From the NCBI GenBank assembly GCA_024234215.1, contig JACKOQ010000001.1, positions 186,001-250,000 of the forward strand: a stretch of DNA of 64,000 bases, written 5' to 3'. The stretch's first letter is position 1. Every line of letters begins with the position of its first letter. Shown here one piece after another: positions 47,729 through 55,385 of this stretch. The translations under genes and the position numbers were made by a program. The DNA is from Pseudomonadales bacterium (GTDB lineage: Bacteria > Pseudomonadota > Gammaproteobacteria > Pseudomonadales > UBA5862). Under the pieces are notes generated by a model. The model ran no database searches, was not told the origin of the DNA, and was given only the letters and a program-made list of their open reading frames with translations.

Positions 47729-48513
47729 CCGGACCCCGGCCTGATTCGCGCCTGCAGACGGCTTTGGTAGTAGCGTGCCCGTGCCCGGCGCGAGCCATCA
47801 TTGGTGCCCAGTTCGATCTTGCGCAGCAGATTGACCGGTGAGTCGCTGCCATGCACTTCGATGCGGCGGATCTGGAAAGGATCGCGCTGCGGCCGGTTGA
47901 AGCCACACTGGTTGCAGAAAGCCGCCTCGTAGCCGGCCTCTCTGACCGCTGCGATGACCCGTGCATCGCAGCGCCCGTAGGGGTAGGCAAAGAAGTGGGC
48001 GTCAAAGCCATGTTCGGCCAGATCGCGCTTTGCGCCCTCGACCTCGCTGGCGAGCTGTTCATCATCGAGCAGCGTGAGATCGCGGTGGCTGCGGGAGTGG
48101 GCGTGAACCGTGAACCCCAGCGTCTTCAGCACCTCGACCTGCTCCCAGTCGAGCAGTCGATGCACTGCCGATGTGCCTTGGCTCTGCATCCACTCGTCGG
48201 TTTGCCCCATCAGACCGGTGACCAGAAAAATCGCCGCCGGCCACTGAAACTCCTGCAGAAGATCGGCCACATGGCGGTCGAGATCAAAAAAACCGTCATC
48301 GAAGGTGAGCAGGAATGCCTTTTCGGGCAAAGTGGCCTCGCCCCTGAACCAGGCCATGAAACCGTCGATGCCGACCGCCTGATAGCCCTTCTTGTGCAGT
48401 TTGGCCATCTGTTCGGCAAAGCTCTGCGGTGACACGCAGTGAGAACGCTCCTGGCGACCGGCCGCGCGACCGATCCGGCGGTACTTCAAGACCGGCACCC
48501 GTTCACTGTTCAT
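47725..48513 (-). CDS. polysaccharide deacetylase family protein
   Basis: A 262-residue NodB-type enzyme. The catalytic and metal motif is FLLTFDDGFFDLDR (D72-D73), zinc ligands lie in FTVHAHSRSHRDLTLL, and the third motif is HFFAYPYGRCD. ATG 48513 begins a family-like N-terminus (VPVLKYRRIG); a longer in-frame reading to 48660 shows none. There is no signal peptide. It is first in the minus-strand operon with two GT2 genes and would remove acetyl groups from an amino sugar in the same glycan. Confidence 0.87.
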   Translation of the reverse strand: MNSERVPVLKYRRIGRAAGRQERSHCVSPQSFAEQMAKLHKKGYQAVGIDGFMAWFRGEATLPEKAFLLTFDDGFFDLDRHVADLLQEFQWPAAIFLVTGLMGQTDEWMQSQGTSAVHRLLDWEQVEVLKTLGFTVHAHSRSHRDLTLLDDEQLASEVEGAKRDLAEHGFDAHFFAYPYGRCDARVIAAVREAGYEAAFCNQCGFNRPQRDPFQIRRIEVHGSDSPVNLLRKIELGTNDGSRRARARYYQSRLQARIRPGSG

Positions 48514-48658
48514 TGACAAGGAAGGATGGCTCTTGCAGAGGATGGAAGATGGCCTGAAGGGTGCGTCAACCGGCTGGCCATGATGCCGCGATCGCGCTCT
48601 GCTGCTTCGGAAGTGGTCACAGGTCGAACATCTGCTCGCCGCGTTGAAAGCTGCGGCC

Positions 48659-48689
48659 AATTATAGGTGCATCGGCCAGAAAAGGCGCA
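48659..48689 (-). promoter_or_regulatory. candidate promoter of the minus-strand glycan operon
   Basis: On the minus strand TATAAT (48664 to 48659) is a perfect -10 hexamer. TTGCGC (48689 to 48684) is a weak -35 with a 19-bp gap. It lies about 145 bp before the deacetylase start, within the 266-bp divergent region shared with bolA. The remainder of that region shows no other clear signal. Confidence 0.35.
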
Positions 48690-48779
48690 ATTCCGCTGAA
48701 TGAGCGCGAAGCTGGGCATCGGGACCGGATTTGCGTTAACGTGCGAACCGTTGCCAATTTCTGTCCACAGGAGCGCACG

Positions 48780-49103
48780 ATGAACATGTCGATCCGCATC
48801 GAAGAGCTGTTGCAGTCCGGGTTGGCGCCCGCATACCTCGAAGTGGTCGATGAGAGCCAGCAGCACAATGTCCCACCCGGTGCGCAGAGCCACTTCAAGG
48901 TCACGGTGGTCAGCGATCAGTTCGCGCAGAAAAACCTGGTGGCCCGTCATCGGCAGATCTATGCGCTGCTGCGCGAACCGCTGGCTGGCGGTGTGCATGC
49001 GCTGGCGCTGCACACCTACTCGCTGGCCGAATGGCAGGCGCGTGGCGGTGGTTCGCTCGACTCGCCGCGCTGTCTGGGCGGTTCAGCCAACGAGGCCAGA
49101 TAG
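48780..49103 (+). CDS. bolA: BolA family transcriptional/iron-sulfur regulator
   Basis: A 107-residue protein with the BolA fold: IEELLQSGLAPAYLEVVDES, SHFKVTVVSDQFAQKNLVARHRQIYALL and HALALHTYSLAEW. The conserved His in LVARHR can ligate an Fe-S cluster with a monothiol glutaredoxin. Length and motifs fit BolA rather than the shorter IbaG. AGGAG at 48769-48773 supports ATG 48780. It ends seven bases from the convergent MATE gene. Confidence 0.9.
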   Translation: MNMSIRIEELLQSGLAPAYLEVVDESQQHNVPPGAQSHFKVTVVSDQFAQKNLVARHRQIYALLREPLAGGVHALALHTYSLAEWQARGGGSLDSPRCLGGSANEAR

Positions 49104-49110
49104 CGGAGGC

Positions 49111-50517
49111 TCATGACGATCCGCTCGGATCGGACAGCGTACGAGGCGGACCCTTCCAGGTTTGCGCACGCGTGTTGTCGAACAGCGAGGATTGCCGCAG
49201 ACGCCACCCCAGCAGCACTGCCGCCAGCGTGATGCCCAGTGTCAGGCCGATCCAGAGCCCCTCGGCCCCACGTGGCGGGCCCAGCCAGTCGGCGATGCCG
49301 AGGCTGTAACCCAGCGGCAGGGTGACCCCCCAGTAGACGAAAAAGGCGATCCACATGGTGGCGCGGGTCTGTCCGAGTGCGCGCAGCGCCCCCAGCAGGG
49401 TCATCTGCATGCAGTCCGAAAGCTGGAACAGCGCCGCATAGCAGAGCAGGCGCAACGCCAGCGCCCGGACAGCTGCATCGCCACTGTGCAGCGCCACCAG
49501 TGGCTCGCCCAGCAGCAGGATCAGCAGCGTGTTGCCGGTGGCGATGACGGCGGCCATCGCCAGGGCCACCCGCAGCGTGCGATGGGCGGCCGGATGAGCG
49601 CTGGCACCCAGATGGTGTCCCAGCCGCACCGTCAGTGCCAGGGCCAGGCTGAGGGGGAGCATGAACAGGGTGGCCGCGATGTTCAGCGCCACCTGATGGG
49701 CGGCGACAGCCACCGCGCCCAGCGGCGCCAGCAGCAGCGCCACCAGTGCGAACAGGCCGCTTTCAAGAAAAAGTCCAACGCCGATCGGCAGGCCGAGCTG
49801 CAGGAACTCCCGCAACAGCGCGCCATCGAGACGCACGGTTCCGCGCAGATGGGGCGCGATGCGCGCATCGCGCCGCGACAGCAGCCAGAGCAGCGCGAAC
49901 ATCACCCAGAACAGCAGCGCCGTGGCGATGCCGCAGCCGGCGCCCCCCAGTGCCGGCAGTCCCGCTTCACCCGTCACCAGGCACCAGGCGAGTGGGATGT
50001 TGAGCGCGAAGGCGACCGTGCCGACCCGCATCGCCAGTCGGGGCAGTCCCAGTCCCTCGTTGAGGTTGCGCAGCAGCTGGAACAGCATCATCGCCGGAAT
50101 GCCGGCACAGAGCGCACGCAGGTAGTCGACCGCCACCCGCCGCACCGGCTCCGGACTGCCCATCCAGCGCAGCAGCGGCTCGATGTTCCACAGCAGCAGC
50201 ATGCCGAGCGCCGCCAGTGCCAATCCACAGCAGAGGCCAACCTGCAGCAGTGGCCTGATCTGGGCCGTTGCACCACTGCCCTGGCGGTAGGCCACCAGCG
50301 GTGCCAGTGCGTAGAGCAGTCCGCACAGGGTGAGGTAGATCGGTATCCACACGCCCGCCCCCACCGCGACTCCCGCCAGATCGGTGGCACTCAGCTGACC
50401 GGCGATGATCACGTTGGTGGCGCTCATGCCGGTGTAGCTCATTTGCACCACCAGAATGGGTCCGGCGAGCGCGGCGAGTCGGCGCAATTCGGCAACAGCG
50501 GGCCGTGATGGGGTCAT
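49111..50517 (-). CDS. MATE family efflux transporter (NorM-like)
   Basis: A 468-residue inner-membrane protein with 12 helices in two similar halves. LAALAGPILVVQMSYTGMSATNVIIAGQLSATDLAGVAVG is the N-terminal MATE signature and FLQLGLPIGVGLFLESGLFALVALL starts the second half. It should export cationic drugs or metabolites using Na+ or H+. ATG 50517 is chosen because upstream in-frame sequence is not membrane-protein-like and enters the GST upstream region. Substrate not predictable. Confidence 0.92.
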   Translation of the reverse strand: MTPSRPAVAELRRLAALAGPILVVQMSYTGMSATNVIIAGQLSATDLAGVAVGAGVWIPIYLTLCGLLYALAPLVAYRQGSGATAQIRPLLQVGLCCGLALAALGMLLLWNIEPLLRWMGSPEPVRRVAVDYLRALCAGIPAMMLFQLLRNLNEGLGLPRLAMRVGTVAFALNIPLAWCLVTGEAGLPALGGAGCGIATALLFWVMFALLWLLSRRDARIAPHLRGTVRLDGALLREFLQLGLPIGVGLFLESGLFALVALLLAPLGAVAVAAHQVALNIAATLFMLPLSLALALTVRLGHHLGASAHPAAHRTLRVALAMAAVIATGNTLLILLLGEPLVALHSGDAAVRALALRLLCYAALFQLSDCMQMTLLGALRALGQTRATMWIAFFVYWGVTLPLGYSLGIADWLGPPRGAEGLWIGLTLGITLAAVLLGWRLRQSSLFDNTRAQTWKGPPRTLSDPSGSS

Positions 50518-50661
50518 GGAGCGGGTGATGAGTGGGTCGGGGTTTTCGAGTCTATCAGTTTTTTGTGGTCGCGCCGGGTGGTCACGGTGACACGGTTGAC
50601 CATCGTGCAGCGGTGGCGCACATTGGTGGCTCACCTTTTCATCCCTGCGGAGAACAACCCG

Positions 50662-51270
50662 ATGAAACTGTACTACACGCCCGGCGCCTGCTCGTTGGCA
50701 CCCCACATCCTGCTGCGCGAGGCGGGGCTCGACTTCGAGCTGGAGCGGGTCGACCTGGCCAGCAAGAAGACCGCCAGCGGTGCCGATTTTCTGGCGATCA
50801 ACCCCAAGGGTTATGTGCCGGCGCTGCAACTCGACAGCGGTGAACTGCTGACCGAGATACCGGCGCTGATGTTCTGGATCGGCGACCATGCCACCGGCAC
50901 CGCACTGGTGCCGCCGGCGAAGAGCCCGGTCTGGTATCAGATGGTCTCGTGGCTCGGCTTCATCGGCACCGAACTGCACAAGGGCTTTGCCCCGCTGTTC
51001 CGGCCCAACATCAGCGACGAGGCCCGCGCGGGGGTGGTGCAGCAGTTGTCAGGGCGACTCAAGCTGGCCGATGCGGCGCTGGCGGGCAAATCCTATCTGT
51101 TCGGCGACCGCTTCTGCGCGGCCGATGTCTATCTGTTCGTGGTGAGCGGCTGGTCGAGCTATGCCAAGCTCGACCTGTCGCCTTACCCCAGCCTGCAAGC
51201 CTTTCGCGCCCGGATGATGGAACGTCCAGCCGTGCGCGAAGCGATGAAGGCCGAGGGTCTGCTGCAATAA
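50662..51270 (+). CDS. gstA: glutathione S-transferase, beta class
   Basis: A 202-residue protein. The thioredoxin-like domain starts MKLYYTPGACSLAPHILLREAG, with Cys10 as the beta-class active-site residue and Ser11 next to it; NPKGYVPAL gives the cis-Pro motif. The C-terminal helical domain has FGDRFCAADVYLFVV. It conjugates or deglutathionylates substrates in the cytoplasm. It converges on speA, with a strong hairpin between. Confidence 0.92.
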   Translation: MKLYYTPGACSLAPHILLREAGLDFELERVDLASKKTASGADFLAINPKGYVPALQLDSGELLTEIPALMFWIGDHATGTALVPPAKSPVWYQMVSWLGFIGTELHKGFAPLFRPNISDEARAGVVQQLSGRLKLADAALAGKSYLFGDRFCAADVYLFVVSGWSSYAKLDLSPYPSLQAFRARMMERPAVREAMKAEGLLQ

Positions 51271-51289
51271 TCCAATCCGCGCTGCTTTC

Positions 51290-51315
51290 GGACTCCCCGC
51301 TGCTGCGGGGAGTCC
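51290..51315. terminator. bidirectional terminator hairpin between GST and speA
   Basis: GGACTCCCCGC (51290-51300) and GCGGGGAGTCC (51305-51315) form a perfect 11-bp GC-rich stem with a TGCT loop. It lies between two convergent genes. Only a short T-run follows (TT), so intrinsic termination is likely but not certain. Confidence 0.6.
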
Positions 51316-51323
51316 TTCGCAGG

Positions 51324-53249
51324 TCATCTCTGTTCCGTGTCACGCCTGAAATAGGTGTGGGTCGAAGCCTGCATGGCAATCAGTTGCAGCAGCCGTTCGC
51401 GCTCTGCGCCCGGTTCGATTCCCTCCCGCACCCGCTCTGCCAGAAGGTCGAACAACTGCTCCGGCTGGTAATCGACCGCGCGCAGCACCTGTGCCACACT
51501 CTCGCCGGGAATGGTCTCGGTGAAGCAGAGCTCGCCCGCTTCGCTCTGGGTGACATTGACCGAGTCGACCCGGCCGAACAGGTTGTGCAGATCGCCGAGG
51601 GTCTCCTGATAGGCACCCAGCAGAAAGAATCCGATCAGCGGTGGTTGGTGCGGGTCGAACTCCGGCAGCGCCAGCGTGGTGCGTTCGGCCGTGACATAGC
51701 GGTCGAGCCGGCCATCGGAGTCGCAGGTGATGTCATGAATCAGTGCGCGGCGTTGCAGAGGCTGATCGAGGCCGCTCAGTGGCAGCACCGGAAAGATCTG
51801 GTCGATGCCCCAGATGTCCGGCATCGACTGAAACAGTGAGAAGTTGACATAGAGCCGGTCGGCCAGCTTCTCGCGCAGTGCGGCCAGCAGGCCATCGTCG
51901 GGAATGTCTGTCGCAGCGAGCAGGGCGGCGATCTTGCGGCAGTTGATCGCATGCAACTGCTCGGCCTCGGCCCGCTGCCGCAGCGAGACCTCGCCGGCGG
52001 CGAACAGCGTCTCCAGTTCGTCCAGCCATCCCTCCATCCACTGCAGGGCGTTGCGCGCATGGTCGAGATCCCCCGCTTCGAGCCGCTGATGGCACTCCAC
52101 CAGCCGCCGGTGCACCGGCGAGACCTCGGCCCACTGCGCCAGCAGCGTGGCGGCCGGCGCGACTTCCTGCACCGGCCGTTCGACGTCGGCGACATCGGTC
52201 AGCAACAGGGCATGGTGCGCGGTGAGCGCCCGTCCAGATTCGCTCATCAGTTGCGGGAACGGCAGTTGCCGGCGGGCGCATTCGACCGTGATGCCTTCGA
52301 TGATCGCGCCGGCATATTCGGCAAAGCGGTAGTTCATCGAGAAGTAGCTGCTGGAGAAGCTGCCATCGTAGTCGACGCTCAAGCCACCGCCGAGGTTGAC
52401 CACCTGCACGGCGGCGCCCAGCCGGTGCAGTTCGCCGTAGAAGCGCGCCGCCTCCTGGCTGCCGCGGCGAATGTCCTCGAGGTCGGCGATCTGCGAGCCG
52501 ATGTGGCTGTGGAGCATCTCCAGGCAGTCGAGCCGTCCGGCGCGTTGCAGCCGCTCGACGAGGGTCAGAATCTGCGCTGCCGACAGGCCAAACTTCGACT
52601 TCTCGCCGCCGGTGTTCTGCCAGTTGCCCTTGGCCACCGTGGCCAGCCGCACCCGCACGCCGAGGCGAGGCCGCACACCGAGGCGTGCGGCTTCGTCGAG
52701 AATCAGCTCGACCTCGCTCAGGCTCTCGATCACCAGATAGACGCAGTGGCCGAGCTTTTCGCCCAGCAGCGCCAGCCGGACGAAGTCACGGTCCTTGTAA
52801 CCGTTGCAGACGATGCGGGTGCAGCCCGGTTCGGCATTGGCCAGCACGATCAGCAGTTCCGGCTTGCTGCCGGCCTCGAGGCCGACATAGCCACGCTGCT
52901 TCTGCGCGGCAACCATCGCCTCGACCACCTCGCGCTGCTGGTTCACCTTGATCGGATAGATGGCCCGGTAGCCGCTGGCATGGCCGCTGCGCGCGAGGGC
53001 CTGCTCGAACGCCTCCGACAGTGCCGTCAGCCGGTCGGCGATGATGTCGGTGAAGCGCAGCAAAATCGGGTAGTTGAGCCCCTGGGCCCGCACCCGGTCG
53101 GCGATGGCGGTCAGCTTGAACCGCTGCGGTGCCCGTGCGCCCCGGGGCGCCACCACCACCTCCCCTTGTGCATCGATGTCGAAGTAGCCCTCGCCCCAGC
53201 GGGCGACGCGAAAATGGGCGGCGGCGGTCATGGTGTGGTCATGCGCCAT
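51324..53249 (-). CDS. speA: biosynthetic arginine decarboxylase
   Basis: A 641-residue PLP enzyme that converts arginine to agmatine. The PLP Lys is K101 in IYPIKVNQQREVVE. VYLVIESLSEVELIL, LHSHIGSQ, VVNLGGGLSVDYDGS and CDSDGRLD (the second active-site Cys region) are all present. GAGGAGTATCCCGATG places the start at 53249. It is divergent from speE, so together they give the arginine-agmatine-polyamine route. No speD or agmatine hydrolase is in the window. Length is normal for the family. Confidence 0.96.
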   Translation of the reverse strand: MAHDHTMTAAAHFRVARWGEGYFDIDAQGEVVVAPRGARAPQRFKLTAIADRVRAQGLNYPILLRFTDIIADRLTALSEAFEQALARSGHASGYRAIYPIKVNQQREVVEAMVAAQKQRGYVGLEAGSKPELLIVLANAEPGCTRIVCNGYKDRDFVRLALLGEKLGHCVYLVIESLSEVELILDEAARLGVRPRLGVRVRLATVAKGNWQNTGGEKSKFGLSAAQILTLVERLQRAGRLDCLEMLHSHIGSQIADLEDIRRGSQEAARFYGELHRLGAAVQVVNLGGGLSVDYDGSFSSSYFSMNYRFAEYAGAIIEGITVECARRQLPFPQLMSESGRALTAHHALLLTDVADVERPVQEVAPAATLLAQWAEVSPVHRRLVECHQRLEAGDLDHARNALQWMEGWLDELETLFAAGEVSLRQRAEAEQLHAINCRKIAALLAATDIPDDGLLAALREKLADRLYVNFSLFQSMPDIWGIDQIFPVLPLSGLDQPLQRRALIHDITCDSDGRLDRYVTAERTTLALPEFDPHQPPLIGFFLLGAYQETLGDLHNLFGRVDSVNVTQSEAGELCFTETIPGESVAQVLRAVDYQPEQLFDLLAERVREGIEPGAERERLLQLIAMQASTHTYFRRDTEQR

Positions 53250-53471
53250 CGGGATACTCCTCTGTGATGCGCGAACGGCAGGTCGACGATGGGTGGTGGT
53301 CGGTAAAATGGACGGCTGCACTGCACTCGGCAGCGCGTGCTGCGGGCGGACTCACTATAATAGCCGCTCTTTTCTGCCAGCCAGAGCACTTTGCCTGTCG
53401 ATCGTCCCGCTGTGATCGGGCACAGGGTAATGACTGCCTTACTTCAGTGACATGACAAACGAGGACAATCG

Positions 53472-54329
53472 ATGAGCAACGGCGACGCCTGGGTGATCGA
53501 GCGGTTTGGTGACGAGGGCTCGGCGATCGGGCTTGCGGTCGAGGCCAAGCTGCACGAGGAGCAGAGCGAATTCCAGAAGATCGAGATCTACCAAAGCCGC
53601 AGCTACGGCAAGGTGATGCTGATCGATGGCTGCTTCATGCTCAGCGAGCGTGACCACTTCATCTACCACGAGATGATCACCCATCCGGCGCTCTTCAGCC
53701 ATCCCGCGCCCCGACGGGTGGCCATCATCGGCGGCGGCGACTGCGGCACCCTCACCGAGGTGCTGAAGCACCGTGGCGTCGAGCAGGCCTGGCAGATCGA
53801 GATCGACGAGCGGGTCACCCGGGTGTCGGAGCAGTACTTTCCCGAGCTGTGTGGCAGCAATGGCGACCCGCGCGCCCAACTGCTGTTTGCCGACGGCATC
53901 GCCTGGATGCGTGAACGCCCGGCCGATTCGCTCGACGTGATCATCATCGACTCGACCGATCCGGTCGGCCCCGCTGCCGGGCTGTTCCACCCCGACTTCT
54001 ACCGCGACTGCCACCGGGCACTGGGTGCCCAGGGCGTGCTGGTGCAGCAGAGCGAATCGCCGCTGTTCCACGCCGGCAGCATCATCAGGGGGGTGCACGA
54101 CGGATTGGCGCAGGTCGGCTTCAGCAGCCGCCGTACCTTGACCTTTCCGCTCACCATCTACCCTTCGGGCTGGTGGAGCGTCACCCTCGGCGGTCAGGGG
54201 GTGACCCTGGCGGAAACGGGACCGGCCCGGTTCGACGAGCTGGGGATCGACACCCGCTACTACACGCCGCAGATCCACCAGGCGGCCGGTGTGCTGCCAC
54301 GCTTCGTGCGTGAGGCGCTGGCGCAGTAG
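53472..54329 (+). CDS. speE: spermidine synthase
   Basis: A 285-residue aminopropyltransferase. Motifs: LMIDGCFMLSERDHFIYHEMITHPALFSHP, IIGGGDCGTLTEVLKHRGV (decarboxylated SAM site), and IIIDSTDPVGPAAGLF with the catalytic Asp. It makes spermidine from putrescine. The 222-bp divergent region before it holds TATAAT at 53356-53361 but I see no matching -35. The following glycosylase gene starts 11 bp after the stop. Confidence 0.95.
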   Translation: MSNGDAWVIERFGDEGSAIGLAVEAKLHEEQSEFQKIEIYQSRSYGKVMLIDGCFMLSERDHFIYHEMITHPALFSHPAPRRVAIIGGGDCGTLTEVLKHRGVEQAWQIEIDERVTRVSEQYFPELCGSNGDPRAQLLFADGIAWMRERPADSLDVIIIDSTDPVGPAAGLFHPDFYRDCHRALGAQGVLVQQSESPLFHAGSIIRGVHDGLAQVGFSSRRTLTFPLTIYPSGWWSVTLGGQGVTLAETGPARFDELGIDTRYYTPQIHQAAGVLPRFVREALAQ

Positions 54330-54339
54330 CCGGCCGTCG

Positions 54340-54900
54340 ATGGTCCGGCTGGAGGGGTTTGCCCCGATCGCGGATGCGCGGGCGCGGTTGCTGATTCTCG
54401 GCAGCATGCCGGGCGGCCACTCGCTGCGGCTGGGCGAATACTACGCCCATCCGCGCAACCGGTTCTGGCCGATCATGGCCGAACTCTGCGGTTTTGACGC
54501 AGCGCTCGCCTACCCGCAGCGACTCGAGGCGCTCAAGTCATCCGGCATCGCGCTGTGGGATGTGCTCCACGCCTGCCGCCGCGAAGGCAGCGCCGATGCG
54601 AAGATCGACGATGCTTCGCTCGAGCTCAACGACATTGCCGGTTTTCTGCGCCAACATCCGCGAATCCACGCCATTCTCTTCAATGGTGCCAAGGCCGAGC
54701 AGTGCTTTCTGCGCCATGTGCGGTCCGCTCTGGATGAAACATCGCTCCGCTGCCTGCGGCTGCCTTCGACCAGTCCGGCCCATGCCACCCTCGGCCAGCA
54801 GCAGAAGCTGGCTGCCTGGCGGTCGGCACTCAGCCAGTTCGATCCGGGTGGCTTGGCCTGCGAAAAAAGTCCAATTCAATTCCCCGGTCGGCTGGGGTAA
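54340..54900 (+). CDS. DNA-deoxyinosine glycosylase (UDG superfamily)
   Basis: A 186-residue protein. LLILGSMPGGHSLRLGEYYAHPRNRFWPIM (residues 18-46) is the family-6 hypoxanthine-DNA-glycosylase signature, with a second motif LPSTSPAHAT. It removes deaminated adenine (hypoxanthine) from DNA. ATG 54340 follows speE by 11 bp; a GTG at 54289 within speE is less likely. tRNA-Ser follows immediately. Confidence 0.87.
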   Translation: MVRLEGFAPIADARARLLILGSMPGGHSLRLGEYYAHPRNRFWPIMAELCGFDAALAYPQRLEALKSSGIALWDVLHACRREGSADAKIDDASLELNDIAGFLRQHPRIHAILFNGAKAEQCFLRHVRSALDETSLRCLRLPSTSPAHATLGQQQKLAAWRSALSQFDPGGLACEKSPIQFPGRLG

Positions 54901-54913
54901 GATGGCGGCCGCC

Positions 54914-55003
54914 GGAGGGGTGGCAGAGCGGTTGATTGCACCGGTCTTGAAAACCGGCAAGGGTTAACGCCCTTCGTGGGTTCAAATCCCACCCCCTCCG
55001 CCA
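54914..55003 (+). tRNA. tRNA-Ser (anticodon TGA)
   Basis: A 90-base class II tRNA with encoded CCA (55001-55003). Acceptor stem GGAGGGG (54914-54920) pairs with CCCCTCC (54993-54999), and G73 is the discriminator, as for tRNA-Ser. The anticodon stem-loop CCGGT-cTTGAaa-ACCGG gives TGA. The long variable arm and TTCAAAT T-loop are present. Confidence 0.97.
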
Positions 55004-55385
55004 TCGCACTGCTGCCTTCGTCTCACCCATGTCACCAACCGCTTTTCTTCACTGATAAAGAAGTTGGCTCGACGCGTGCGTGCGTAAACCATGCCGCATG
55101 GCAGCACTGGCGATGCAGGCTAGCAGGTCGTTGAAAAACTCTGCCGCGTCCATGAAAGGGCTCCCATGGCAGGATCACTGTGCCAGAAATTCGTCCAAAG
55201 GCCATGAAAACGGCTCTCGGGAGACTCAAAATGACCTTCAGGAGGCTCAAAACCCCCAAAAACATGCCTCAACCGGATTTTCCGGGTGTAAAACGCCATC
55301 CGATCGAATGGCGAACGGGGTTTTTCAACGGCCTGCTAGGCTATGAATCAGATCGATCGATTTTCACAGCACACCAGAGGTGACG
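55004..55385. other. non-coding region between tRNA-Ser and the SLC13 gene
   Basis: A 382-bp gap. After the tRNA, CCAAC (55035-55039) and GTTGG (55063-55067) flank a loose TTTTCTT/AAAGAA pair that might act as a weak terminator. Most of the rest is the 55120-55339 inverted-repeat element. Short open frames ending in FFNGLLG run through that element and are not supported as genes. No promoter is clear before the SLC13 start. Confidence 0.6.
55120..55339. mobile_element. 220-bp MITE-like element with terminal inverted repeats
   Basis: The left end CTAGCAGGTCGTTGAAAA (55120-55137) and right end TTTTCAACGGCCTGCTAG (55322-55339) are inverted, matching at 20 of 22 positions when extended inward to 55141 and 55318. 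The interior has no protein-coding signal and no transposase, so movement would need a transposase in trans. I see no clear target-site duplication. A third, lone copy of the right end lies at 60561-60581. The ends resemble repeats I have met in other gammaproteobacterial genomes, but I cannot confirm the family. Confidence 0.6.

Noticed and set aside
55180..55383. Short frames of 67-88 codons ending FFNGLLG
   Set aside because: They are formed by the right end of the inverted-repeat element. Similar tails are often annotated as genes, but this is repeat sequence.
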